Below, piece after piece: positions 51,521 through 59,717 of a stretch of 64,000 bases of DNA. Where the stretch lies: NCBI GenBank assembly GCA_964403935.1, contig CAYOIB010000006.1, positions 1-64,000 on the forward strand, read 5' to 3'. The DNA is from SLLG01 sp964403935. Lineage in GTDB: Bacteria > Verrucomicrobiota > Verrucomicrobiia > Opitutales > Oceanipulchritudinaceae. Under the pieces are notes generated by a model that saw only the letters and a list, made by a program, of their open reading frames with translations, was not told the DNA's origin and did not search any database. Positions within the stretch are counted from its first letter, which is position 1. Each line of letters opens with the position of its first letter. The position numbers were made by a program, and so were the translations under genes.

Positions 51521-53821
51521 ATGGGTGAAACGGCGTTAATCATTCAAGATTTGGCGATCATCTTGTTCCTGACGGCAATGGCAGGGTACCTCTGTCGCCG
51601 GATCGGCCTTTCTCCCATCATCGGGTACCTCATGGCTGGCATGCTGATCGGTGGCCTGAATGAACTCGAAATTTACCAACGGGACACGCTGCGCATCCGA
51701 AGCCTGGCTGGGATCGGGATGGTCTTTGTCCTCTTTTCACTCGGCCTGAATCTGCGTTTGGACCGGCTGCGGCAGATGGGGGCGGGGCCCTTTATTGCCA
51801 CGATCGTGACGGTGGTGGTGGTGTTCAATATCGTGCGGATCGCGGGCGGGCTTCTGGGGATGTCGATGGCGGAAAGTCTCTTTTTCGGGGGGATGCTTTC
51901 TGTTAGCAGTTCGGTCATCGTTGTGCGCGTGATCGCGGACGCCAGCTTGAGTCATCAGAGGGCGGGCCACCTCGGGCAATCGATGACGCTGATCGAGGAT
52001 TTGATGGCCGTGGGCATTCTTACTTTGCTGGGATCGTATGCGAGGCTCGGGAGCGTCGATACGACTTTTGCCGAACTGGCAGCGGATCTGGCCATCCTGA
52101 TTGCTTTTGTTGTTCTGCTTTTGGTTGCAGGCTTGCTCGTCATCCCGGTGTTGTTGCGGCGCTTTGCCCGGCGGGGGGCGGGAGAACTCGAAAGCACCCT
52201 GGTCGCCGGACTCCTCTTTGGCATGGCAGTTTTGACGCTTCGGGCGGGTTACCCCCTCGGCCTGGGGGCTTTCGTCCTCGGCATGATCGTGGCGGGATCT
52301 GTTCGGGGACAGGGGCTTACACGGTCGTTTTCGGGGCTGCGTGATGTCTTTACCGCGCTTTTCTTTGGCTGCGCGGGATTGCTGATTGACCTGCAGGATT
52401 TCCGCGGGGTGCTCCCATTGATTCTAGCCGGGACACTCCTCGTCCTGCTGCTTCGGCCCCTCGTTGCCTTTTCGTCTCTGGTCCTGGTGGGGGAGAAAGC
52501 TGTCGTGGCCTTCCGCACGGCTGTCTGCATCCTGCCGATTGGCGAGTTCTCATTCATGATCGCGTCACTCGGTCTCACGCACGGGATTTTGGTGAAGGAA
52601 TACGCTGCCGCCATGGTGGGGATATCCATTTTAACGGGGATCCTCGGCTCGGTTCTGGCTTGGAACAGCGAGCGGATGGAAGGTTTGGCCCGCTTCAGAA
52701 TCGTCGGTTTCCTGCAGACGCCACTCTTGGCTTATGAGCGTTTTTTTCGATCGATGCACTTGCGGGGGCGGGGGGCGATACTTTGGAAGCTTCTGCGGGT
52801 TCGGCTCGTGCAAATGAGCATTCATGTCGCCTGCACGACCGCCCTCATCATTCTCGCTCATCCGCTCTACGAAGTTCTCCGGACCGAACTGGAGTTCTCG
52901 GCCGGACGCTTCCATTTTCTCCTCCCCGGTCTCTATACCACTGCGGTGGCTCTTCTCTGTCTGGGTCCGATTGTGGCCATTCTTCGGAATATCGATGCCA
53001 TCAGTTTGATGCTGGCGCAGTTCGCTCTCGGGACATCGCGCCGGAATTCGCGGTTGCAGGCCCTGCTGCAAAATGCCTTGAGGGGGCTGAGCACCTTTCT
53101 GCTCCTGATCTGGCTGCTTTCCTTTGTTCCTTTGGGAGCAGCACCGCCGGCGGTTGTCGGTCTTCTCGCGATCTTTGTTCTCTTCCTCGTCGTGGTCGGT
53201 TGGCGACGCTGGATCCGGTGGCATTCCCAACTTGAATACACCGTTCGCATGCGGGTCGATGCCTCCGAGGATAGCCGCCGACCGGATTGGGCATCCGTCA
53301 GCCAATCCTGGGACCTGGCCCTCGGAGACTGCGCCATACCCGATGGTTCCCCATTCGGCGGACGAACGTTGGAGGAGATCAGGCTGCGTCATCGGGCGGA
53401 TGTCACCGTGGTCGGGATTGAACGAAACGGAATTCCAATTATCAATATTGAAGGGGGGACTCGGGTGTTTCCCGGAGATGTCCTGTTGCTTCTCGGAACG
53501 CGCAAACGTGTGGCGCAGGCGAGGCACCTCCTTGCCTCCTATGACGGCGTGGAATTTCCGTCAAAGTCCGACCTTCGTGACCAGGTCCTCGAGACCTTCG
53601 TCCTGCCCGCGAACAGCCCTCTGTGCGGGCGCACCCTTGGCAGCCTTGAGCTGATCCAGCGTTTTGGCGTGCAGATCGTGGCCATTCGTCGGGTCGGGCA
53701 GCAAATGTTGTCGCCCGGAGCCGATACGGAGTTGCACGCAGGAGACGCTTGCCTGGTGCTCGGGACAACCGTCTCAATCGATGTTTTCGGGCAGAGGGCT
53801 CTCCCCGAAAACGGAGGGTGA
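51521..53821 (+). CDS. Kef/CPA2-family cation/proton antiporter
   Basis: The 766-residue protein has a CPA2 antiporter domain of about twelve helices (residues ~1-380) with the conserved Glu-Asp pair in MTLIEDLMAVGI. A further hydrophobic region (~425-565) follows, then two TrkA_C-like domains (~600-670 and ~690-755). There is no TrkA_N Rossmann domain with GxGxxG, so regulation may be by another ligand. Substrate is probably potassium or sodium in exchange for protons. Starts at GTG 51503 or ATG 51521 are both possible; GAGGAG lies 11 bases before the GTG. Confidence 0.88.
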   Translation: MGETALIIQDLAIILFLTAMAGYLCRRIGLSPIIGYLMAGMLIGGLNELEIYQRDTLRIRSLAGIGMVFVLFSLGLNLRLDRLRQMGAGPFIATIVTVVVVFNIVRIAGGLLGMSMAESLFFGGMLSVSSSVIVVRVIADASLSHQRAGHLGQSMTLIEDLMAVGILTLLGSYARLGSVDTTFAELAADLAILIAFVVLLLVAGLLVIPVLLRRFARRGAGELESTLVAGLLFGMAVLTLRAGYPLGLGAFVLGMIVAGSVRGQGLTRSFSGLRDVFTALFFGCAGLLIDLQDFRGVLPLILAGTLLVLLLRPLVAFSSLVLVGEKAVVAFRTAVCILPIGEFSFMIASLGLTHGILVKEYAAAMVGISILTGILGSVLAWNSERMEGLARFRIVGFLQTPLLAYERFFRSMHLRGRGAILWKLLRVRLVQMSIHVACTTALIILAHPLYEVLRTELEFSAGRFHFLLPGLYTTAVALLCLGPIVAILRNIDAISLMLAQFALGTSRRNSRLQALLQNALRGLSTFLLLIWLLSFVPLGAAPPAVVGLLAIFVLFLVVVGWRRWIRWHSQLEYTVRMRVDASEDSRRPDWASVSQSWDLALGDCAIPDGSPFGGRTLEEIRLRHRADVTVVGIERNGIPIINIEGGTRVFPGDVLLLLGTRKRVAQARHLLASYDGVEFPSKSDLRDQVLETFVLPANSPLCGRTLGSLELIQRFGVQIVAIRRVGQQMLSPGADTELHAGDACLVLGTTVSIDVFGQRALPENGG

Positions 53822-53861
53822 GGCCGGGTATTCCCAGGAGCTGCCGGGCCCTGGAAACGAA

Positions 53862-53885
53862 AAGAGCCGCCCGAGGGCGGCTCTT
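53862..53885 (-). terminator. intrinsic terminator of the superoxide dismutase gene
   Basis: A 10-bp stem AAGAGCCGCC / GGCGGCTCTT with a four-base loop lies 23 bases past the dismutase stop. On the minus strand it is followed by a T-rich stretch (TTTTCGTTTCC), so it should terminate that gene and may also stop the convergent antiporter transcript. Confidence 0.8.
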
Positions 53886-53907
53886 GAGAGATTAAACTCA
53901 AAAAACG

Positions 53908-54537
53908 TCAGCTGGTGGCCTTCTTGAAATTGGCTTCGACGGCCTTCCAATTGACGACGTTCCAGAACGCCTTGATGTAGTCGGGACGACGATTCTGGTA
54001 GTTGAGGTAGTAGGCGTGCTCCCAGACGTCCAAGCCGACGATGGGGGTGCCCCCGCCTCCGCCAAATTGTTCGCCCATGAGCGGGTTGTCCTGGTTTGCG
54101 GTGGAGCAGATGCTGAGCTTTCCACCTTTGACGCAGACCCAAGCCCAACCAGATCCAAAGCGGCCAGCGGCAGCGGCGGCGAAATCTTCCTTGAGCTTAT
54201 CGAAGCCGCCCAGGTCCCGGTCAATCGCCGCGGCGAGATCGCCTCCGGGCGTCCCCCCACTATTCGGGCCGATGACCTTCCAGAAGAGGCTATGGTTGGC
54301 ATGGCCGCCCCCGTTGTTGCGCACTGCGGTGCGGATGGACTCCGGCACCGTTTCGAGCTTGCTAATCAGCTCGTTGATGCAATCCGGTGCCGAAACCCCG
54401 GCGTCCGAGAGGGCCTTGTTTACGTTTGTGACATACGTGTTGTGATGCTTCGTATGATGGATTTCCATCGTCTTTGCATCGATGTGCGGCTCAAGCGCAT
54501 CATACGCGTAGTCAAGGTCTGGTAATGTATAGGTCAT
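53908..54537 (-). CDS. Fe/Mn superoxide dismutase
   Basis: The 209-residue enzyme converts superoxide to hydrogen peroxide and oxygen. Metal ligands are seen in order: His in MEIHHTKHHNTYV, His in GGGHANHSLFWK, and Asp and His in GLDVWEHAYYLNYQNRRPDY. The GGGHANHS and Gly-rich GGGGGTP stretch fit the manganese-type subgroup, though iron cannot be excluded. Convergent with the antiporter and ending at a strong terminator. It follows tadA after 81 bases. Confidence 0.95.
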   Translation of the reverse strand: MTYTLPDLDYAYDALEPHIDAKTMEIHHTKHHNTYVTNVNKALSDAGVSAPDCINELISKLETVPESIRTAVRNNGGGHANHSLFWKVIGPNSGGTPGGDLAAAIDRDLGGFDKLKEDFAAAAAGRFGSGWAWVCVKGGKLSICSTANQDNPLMGEQFGGGGGTPIVGLDVWEHAYYLNYQNRRPDYIKAFWNVVNWKAVEANFKKATS

Positions 54538-54618
54538 AGATTTATCAGTTGGTGATTCGAACTCTTTAAACAGGAGCCCATTCTGATTCTTACTAGGCTA
54601 AGATTCTGTTGAGAGGCG

Positions 54619-55140
54619 TCAACCATCGCGACGTTTTAGGCCGAACCAGGCCTGAAGAAGTTCCAGGCACTCTTCTTCCATCACGCCTGCGGTGATCTCG
54701 ACCCGGTGGTTCAGGCGCGGGAGGAGGTGGAGCGCTGTGGCCCCGCCGAGGCAGCCCATTTTCGGGTCGCGCACACCGTAAACAACCCGCTGGAGTCGGG
54801 CCATGATGCCCGCGCCTGCGCACATCGGGCAGGGCTCCTTGGTCACGTAGAGGACGGCTCCGTTCAGGCGCCAGTCGCCGATGACATTGGCTGCCTTGGT
54901 AATGGCCAGCATCTCGGCATGGGCCGAAGGGTCCCGCAAGGTATCGACCTGGTTGTGCGCCCGGGCGATGATCTGACCACCGTAGGCGATGACGGCTCCC
55001 ACGGGAACTTCATCGGCTTTCCAGGCTTCAATCGCTTCATTGTAGGCCCCCTGCATATAATAGCGGTCGTCGCGAACAAGCTCGGAGGGAAAACGCTTCT
55101 CAAAAGGGCAGGGGAGCGGCTGGCGGGGAACGGGTTCCAT
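54619..55140 (-). CDS. tadA: tRNA-adenosine deaminase TadA
   Basis: TadA converts adenosine 34 of tRNA-Arg to inosine. The 173-residue protein has the zinc motifs HAEMLAI and PCPMCAGAGIMARL, with the catalytic Glu in HAE. The N-terminal ~35 residues are longer than in E. coli TadA. ATG at 55140 is favoured by an AAGG about ten bases upstream; an earlier in-frame start (55179) is possible. It is divergent from the left-handed beta-helix gene. Confidence 0.92.
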   Translation of the reverse strand: MEPVPRQPLPCPFEKRFPSELVRDDRYYMQGAYNEAIEAWKADEVPVGAVIAYGGQIIARAHNQVDTLRDPSAHAEMLAITKAANVIGDWRLNGAVLYVTKEPCPMCAGAGIMARLQRVVYGVRDPKMGCLGGATALHLLPRLNHRVEITAGVMEEECLELLQAWFGLKRRDG

Positions 55141-55232
55141 AGTTCCATTCACCTTCGGAAGAGGGCTTCGTTGAGGCAAGGCGGAAGGTTTTTGTTTGCC
55201 CGCAGCGGAGGCTGCATGAACATCAAGGTCTC

Positions 55233-55910
55233 ATGCTGGCCTCTGAACTGTATCAACTTCCTGAATCGCTTCCTTTCTCGGATTTTTTCTCTCCAGAGGT
55301 CGCCCCGTGGGAATGGCTTCCAAAAATCCGCGAGGCTTTGGCCGCGTTTGACTACCCGGACTCTCTTCCTCCTTTGCCCCCGGGGGTGACGGTGCAAGGT
55401 CCTGTGTACATGCACCCATCGGTCAAGCTGCCGCCCTTCTGCTTCATCAACGGACCCGCCTATATCGGAGAAGGGGTGGAAATCCGGCCGGGCGCATTTA
55501 TTCGGGGAAATGTCATTGTCGGTCCGGGGTCACTCCTGGGGAATTCCTGCGAGTACAAGAACTGCCTGCTCATGGAGAATGTCGAGACCGCTCACTACAA
55601 TTATGTGGGCGATTCCGTCCTTGGTAACAAGGCCCACCTGGGAGCAGGTGCAATCTGTGCCAATCTTCGCCTCGATCGCGGAAACGTCATTGTGCGCCTT
55701 CGAAACCAGCGTTTCGATACAGGTCTGAAGAAGGTTGGAGCTTTTATCGGCGAGGCTGCCGAGGTTGGTTGCAACAGCGTTCTGCAGCCAGGTGCCATCC
55801 TCGGGAAGAAAGCCGCCGTCGTCTCCCTCGCGTTTCACGGGTTTCTCGACGCCGGCATGATTGCTGTCTGCGCCACCGCCCCTCGCATCCTCCCGCGCGC
55901 CCGGATCTAG
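55233..55910 (+). CDS. left-handed beta-helix (hexapeptide-repeat) protein
   Basis: The 225-residue protein has a ~50-residue N-terminal lead and a hexapeptide-repeat beta-helix (~55-200; PAYIGEGVEIRPGAFIRGNV and IVGPGSLLGNSCEYKNCLLM). The pattern SVLGNKAHLGAGAICANLRL is close to the acetyltransferase half of GlmU and sugar-nucleotide acyltransferases, but no nucleotidyltransferase domain is present. An AAGG lies before the ATG. Substrate is unknown. Confidence 0.85.
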   Translation: MLASELYQLPESLPFSDFFSPEVAPWEWLPKIREALAAFDYPDSLPPLPPGVTVQGPVYMHPSVKLPPFCFINGPAYIGEGVEIRPGAFIRGNVIVGPGSLLGNSCEYKNCLLMENVETAHYNYVGDSVLGNKAHLGAGAICANLRLDRGNVIVRLRNQRFDTGLKKVGAFIGEAAEVGCNSVLQPGAILGKKAAVVSLAFHGFLDAGMIAVCATAPRILPRARI

Positions 55911-55958
55911 CCCCAGCGGGGCGGCTGAGCTGCCAGCGCAGTTGTTAAGTCGGGCTGG

Positions 55959-56516
55959 TTAGGCGTCTGAACGCTGTTTGGCCGCCTTGGCTGCATGCGC
56001 CCGGGCGACGAGAACATATTTTTCGGCCCAGTGGCGCACACCCGCTTGCTCGGACTCGTTTAAAGGACGCACGACTTTTGCCGGTATTCCCATGACCAGG
56101 GAACCGGGCGGGATACGGGTGCCCTTGGTCACGAGGGCACCGGCACCGATAATGGAACGGGCTCCGATGTGCGCCCCATCGAGGATTGTCGCACCCATGC
56201 CTATGAGACATTCATCCTCGATCGTACAGGCATGTATAATGGCCCGGTGCCCGATGGTGACATACTTGCCAATGTGCGCGCCGAGATCGTCAGCCAGGTG
56301 CACGATCGTGCCATCCTGGATATTAGAGCCTTCGCCAAGGGTTATGGCTTCGATATCCCCGCGGAGAACACAGTAGGGCCAGACTGAACTGTCCGGCCCG
56401 AGTGTGACATCTCCATCAACGTAAGCCGTCGGGGCCACATAAGCCGTGGGGTGGATATCAGGTTCGGCACTGAGGTGCCTCGCGAGACGTTCGTGTAAGG
56501 CCTTTTCCCAGGACAT
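55959..56516 (-). CDS. gamma-carbonic-anhydrase-like hexapeptide protein
   Basis: The 185-residue protein is of the YrdA/PaaY type. It has a left-handed beta-helix (~20-150) and three histidines at the zinc positions (IVHLADD, VTIGHRAIIH with two), as in gamma carbonic anhydrases, plus GMGATILDGAHIGARSIIGA. Such proteins may hydrate carbon dioxide or act as thioester hydrolase partners. It is convergent with the preceding beta-helix gene; a short CCCC/GGGG hairpin lies in between. Confidence 0.88.
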   Translation of the reverse strand: MSWEKALHERLARHLSAEPDIHPTAYVAPTAYVDGDVTLGPDSSVWPYCVLRGDIEAITLGEGSNIQDGTIVHLADDLGAHIGKYVTIGHRAIIHACTIEDECLIGMGATILDGAHIGARSIIGAGALVTKGTRIPPGSLVMGIPAKVVRPLNESEQAGVRHWAEKYVLVARAHAAKAAKQRSDA

Positions 56517-56617
56517 GGTTTAGATGAAGCCCCGGTCCTGAAACACGGCAACGGAATTCGTTGCATTGCCTCGGGATTTTGCTTCAACTCGGTATTCATT
56601 CAAACAGCGACCTTCCT

Positions 56618-57055
56618 ATGTTTTTGAAATCTTTCTTGCTTCGTTTTCTCCAAGTGGTTCTGGCTGTCAGCGCGGTCTACCTTCTTTTAATGGCAGGAAC
56701 TCATCATCTGCAGTACGACAGCGAGGCCGCGTTGGTGTATGTTCTTTTCGCCGCTGGTCTCGGCTGTGGGGCCCTCATTTTCCACATGTTCATTCGCCAG
56801 TTTGACCCTGAGCTGACGCTTGAGGTGGGCCGATTGGTCTATCCAGCCGGAATGCTTGTCAGCATCGGGGGTGCTGTTCTTTCCTCCCAGTACGTGATCG
56901 CAGGTTTTCCGGACGTCAGTCGCGTCTACTATAGCTTTATTTTGGCTGCTTGCTTGTTGGTCGCGTTCTTTGTTTTTCGAATGTTCGATCTCAAGTGGCT
57001 GCGCTCATGGCGGGAAATCCATTTCCATCAGGCCCGGCGGGAGAACAATGGCTGA
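56618..57055 (+). CDS. small four-helix membrane protein, family unknown
   Basis: The 145-residue protein has four likely membrane helices (residues ~4-24, ~38-58, ~70-92, ~104-124) and a basic cytoplasmic tail (SWREIHFHQARRENNG). The start MFLKSFLLRFL is chosen because it begins directly with a helix; an upstream in-frame start (56561) adds a non-conserved stretch. It is a single gene. The family is not recognised. A GGGCG/CGCCC hairpin follows within 30 bases of the stop. Confidence 0.7.
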   Translation: MFLKSFLLRFLQVVLAVSAVYLLLMAGTHHLQYDSEAALVYVLFAAGLGCGALIFHMFIRQFDPELTLEVGRLVYPAGMLVSIGGAVLSSQYVIAGFPDVSRVYYSFILAACLLVAFFVFRMFDLKWLRSWREIHFHQARRENNG

Positions 57056-57205
57056 GGATCCGCGTGGGGCGTGAACGCCCGAGGACGGTTGTTAAAGTAT
57101 TAAGAGAGGTTGCTCCTGAGATGGTCCTGATCTCTCAATAACGATCGGCGGAGGCCGCGTGGCTGCGCCGCTCACCGCGACCTGACGTGTCGACGGCTAT
57201 ACTTC

Positions 57206-58708
57206 TTAGTAGGACTTCGCAAAGACGACGCGCTGTTTGCTGGGTTTTCCGGAGAAGAGGCAGATTCCGGGCTCGGGATTGTCGATAAAGGGAACGCAGC
57301 GGATGGTGACCTTGAGCTCGCTGAGAATAGGCTCGGCCAGGTCGGCGGCTTCGTCATTCCAGTGGGCCCAAGCGAAACCACCATTGGTCTCGGAGGCGAA
57401 GAAATCCTTGAATTCCGCGAGATCGTCAATGTTCCGGGAATTCTCAGCACGGAAGTCGAGCGCGCGCTGCAGGAGGTTCGCCTGGATGCCGTCAAGAAGG
57501 GCTGGCAACTGGCTGATAAAGTCTGCGCGTGGCATGGGTTTCTTTTCGCCGGTGTCGCGTCGGGCCATGAAGACGGCTTCTTTTTCGAGGTCGCGCGGGC
57601 CGATCTCGATTCGAACGGGAACCCCCTTTTTTACCCACTGCCACATCTTGTCGCCACCGCGAAGGTCGCGCTTGTCGACTTGGACCTCGACGGGGCGCCC
57701 ACACCAAATGATCTGTCTCAGTTCGTTGGCCAAGGCGTCGCAGGCGTCGAGAACAGCGGTACGGGTTTCTTCCTTCGGCGTCACCGGAAGAATGACAACA
57801 TGGATTGGAGCGAGGCGCGGGGGCAGGACCAGGCCGTCGTCGTCACTGTGGGTCATAATGAGGCCACCGACCAAGCGAGTGGACACGCCCCACGATGTGG
57901 TCCAGGCAAATTCCTGGTTGCCGGCGGCGGAAAGAAACTGAATACCGGAAGCCTTGGCGAAGTTCTGTCCGAGGAAATGGGAAGTGCCTGCCTGGAGGGC
58001 TTTGCGATCCTGCATCATCGCTTCGATGCAAAGCGTGGAAACGGCTCCGGGGAAGCGCTCATCGGCCGTCTTTTCGCCCTTGAGGACCGGCATCGCCATG
58101 TGATTTACCGCGAAGTCCTCGTAGACATCGAGCATGCGCCGGGTTTCTTCCCAGGCTTCCTCCTCGGTGGCGTGGGCGGTGTGGCCCTCCTGCCAGAGGA
58201 ATTCGGTCGTGCGAAGAAAGAGCCGGGTGCGCATCTCCCAGCGAACGACATTGGCCCACTGGTTGATGAGGATAGGCAGATCACGGTAGCTCTGAACCCA
58301 CTTGGCATACATTTCGCCGATCACGGTCTCGGATGTCGGGCGCACAATGAGAGGTTCCTCCAGGGGCGAGGCCGGATGAAGTTTACCGTCTTCGCCCAGT
58401 TCAAGCCGGGTGTGGGTGACAACTGCGCATTCCTTGGCAAATCCTTCGACGTGCTCAGCCTCCTTTTCGAGGTAGCTCTTTGGAATGAAGAGTGGGAAGT
58501 AGGCATTGACGTGGCCGGTGTCCTTGAACTTCCGGTCGAGGTCTTGCTGAATCCGTTCCCAGATGGCATAACCCCATGGCTTGATCACCATGCATCCGCG
58601 CACGGGTGAGTTTTCGGCAAGATCGGCGGCCTTCACCACCTGTTGGTACCATTCCGGATAATCTTCCGCCCGCGTGGGCGATATTGCTGTGCGCTGCTGT
58701 TTGGCCAT
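57206..58708 (-). CDS. proS: prolyl-tRNA synthetase, archaeal/eukaryal type
   Basis: ProS charges tRNA-Pro. The 500-residue enzyme has class II motif 2 (WANVVRWEMRTRLFLRTTEF), motif 3 (GGLIMTHSDDDGLVLPPRLA) and a C-terminal zinc-like extension ending in KSY, without the insertion editing domain of E. coli ProS. This is the type found in archaea, eukaryotes and several bacterial phyla. A long open frame on the opposite strand (57362-58609) is a codon-bias shadow. Confidence 0.95.
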   Translation of the reverse strand: MAKQQRTAISPTRAEDYPEWYQQVVKAADLAENSPVRGCMVIKPWGYAIWERIQQDLDRKFKDTGHVNAYFPLFIPKSYLEKEAEHVEGFAKECAVVTHTRLELGEDGKLHPASPLEEPLIVRPTSETVIGEMYAKWVQSYRDLPILINQWANVVRWEMRTRLFLRTTEFLWQEGHTAHATEEEAWEETRRMLDVYEDFAVNHMAMPVLKGEKTADERFPGAVSTLCIEAMMQDRKALQAGTSHFLGQNFAKASGIQFLSAAGNQEFAWTTSWGVSTRLVGGLIMTHSDDDGLVLPPRLAPIHVVILPVTPKEETRTAVLDACDALANELRQIIWCGRPVEVQVDKRDLRGGDKMWQWVKKGVPVRIEIGPRDLEKEAVFMARRDTGEKKPMPRADFISQLPALLDGIQANLLQRALDFRAENSRNIDDLAEFKDFFASETNGGFAWAHWNDEAADLAEPILSELKVTIRCVPFIDNPEPGICLFSGKPSKQRVVFAKSY

Positions 58709-58870
58709 AGATCGAGCTGAGACGTTCGTTCATTCCCCGCCTGATGGGCAATGCCAAAGTGGCCATGATGGAGCTCGCAAGGACCTTCAGGAATAAAGGC
58801 GTTTCAGGCACTGAAGGAATGGAAGCACGCTCCGCTTGCCCCGGACTGCTTTCCCTGAACGATACCGGAC

Positions 58871-59533
58871 ATGATGAGGGTGAAGGAACGGGTGTATCGG
58901 CACATAATCTGGGATTGGAATGGCACCTTGCTGGATGACGCCTGGTTGTGCGTGGAAGTGATAAACCAGTTGCTGCGGGAGCGGGCGCTCCCGCCGGTAT
59001 CGCTGGACAGCTATCGGGCGCAGTTTGATTTTCCGGTGATCCTCTACTACGAGCGCATCGGATTGCCGACGGACCCGGAAGCGTTTTGCACCATCTCCCA
59101 GCAGTTCATCGATCGCTACCACGAGCGTTTCGAAGCATGTTCATTGCGGCCCGGCGTTTCGTCCACGCTGGAAGCGATCCATCGACAGGGGCGGCCGATG
59201 TCCATCCTGAGCGCCAGTCGGCAGGATTTTCTGGAGCGGGCGGTGCGGATGTTCGGGGTGGAGCCGTGGTTTGATTCGCTGAACGGAATCGATACCATCC
59301 ACGCCACCGGAAAACTCGAACGGGGCCGGAAATGCATTGAGGCATTGGGTATTCCGCCGACCGATTGCCTGCTCGTGGGTGACACCGTTCATGATTTCGA
59401 GGTCGCCAGTACTCTTGGTCTCCAATGTATCCTCCTCGCAAACGGACACCATGATGCCGCCCGGCTCCGTGCAACCGGCATGCCGGTTCTGGAATCGGTG
59501 AGTGATTTGGCTCAGGTGCTTCAGGTATCCTGA
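58871..59533 (+). CDS. HAD-family phosphatase (Gph-like)
   Basis: The 220-residue protein has HAD motif I written DWNGTLLDD (the second Asp replaced by Asn), a cap domain, motif II in SILSAS, motif III Lys near GKLERGRKC and motif IV in LLVGDTVHDFEVA. It resembles phosphoglycolate phosphatase and related small-molecule phosphatases. The DxN variant of motif I occurs in some HAD subfamilies, but catalysis could be altered. Alternate start Met2 is equally possible. Confidence 0.85.
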   Translation: MMRVKERVYRHIIWDWNGTLLDDAWLCVEVINQLLRERALPPVSLDSYRAQFDFPVILYYERIGLPTDPEAFCTISQQFIDRYHERFEACSLRPGVSSTLEAIHRQGRPMSILSASRQDFLERAVRMFGVEPWFDSLNGIDTIHATGKLERGRKCIEALGIPPTDCLLVGDTVHDFEVASTLGLQCILLANGHHDAARLRATGMPVLESVSDLAQVLQVS

Positions 59534-59537
59534 AATT

Positions 59538-59558
59538 GCAGGGGGATCGTCCACCTGC
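59538..59558 (+). terminator. hairpin after the HAD phosphatase gene
   Basis: GCAGG-G-GGA / TCC-A-CCTGC pairs with one internal mismatch and a three-base loop, five bases past the stop. There is no T-tract. Confidence 0.3.
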
Positions 59559-59672
59559 GGAGAAGACAGGGTATTGCTTCGAGCGCTAATATGTTATGTC
59601 CTTGCTGTCTCCTTTGATCTGCGGAACGAATAAGTGAATGGAGCGCTGTTTACCTTGACATCCCTCCTGTGC

Positions 59673-59686
59673 CCAACACGTGTTGG
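59673..59686. promoter_or_regulatory. 14-bp perfect palindrome, candidate operator of gnd
   Basis: CCAACACGTGTTGG is a perfect inverted repeat 31 bases upstream of the gnd ATG. A TTGACA box lies just before it (59655-59660), so the palindrome would cover the -10 region of a promoter. It could also form a short hairpin followed by TTTTT. Confidence 0.4.
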
Positions 59687-59717
59687 ATTTTTCTGATTGA
59701 TCCATTTCTGACGATTC

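Noticed and set aside
54538..54580. Near-leaderless promoter before the superoxide dismutase gene
   Set aside because: The best -10 (GATAAA) ends only three bases before the ATG, too close for a normal start, and the -35 is poor.
57362..58609. 415-codon open frame on the plus strand opposite proS
   Set aside because: It is fully antisense to a well-conserved synthetase and shows no recognisable domain; the GC-rich codon use of proS keeps the opposite frame open.
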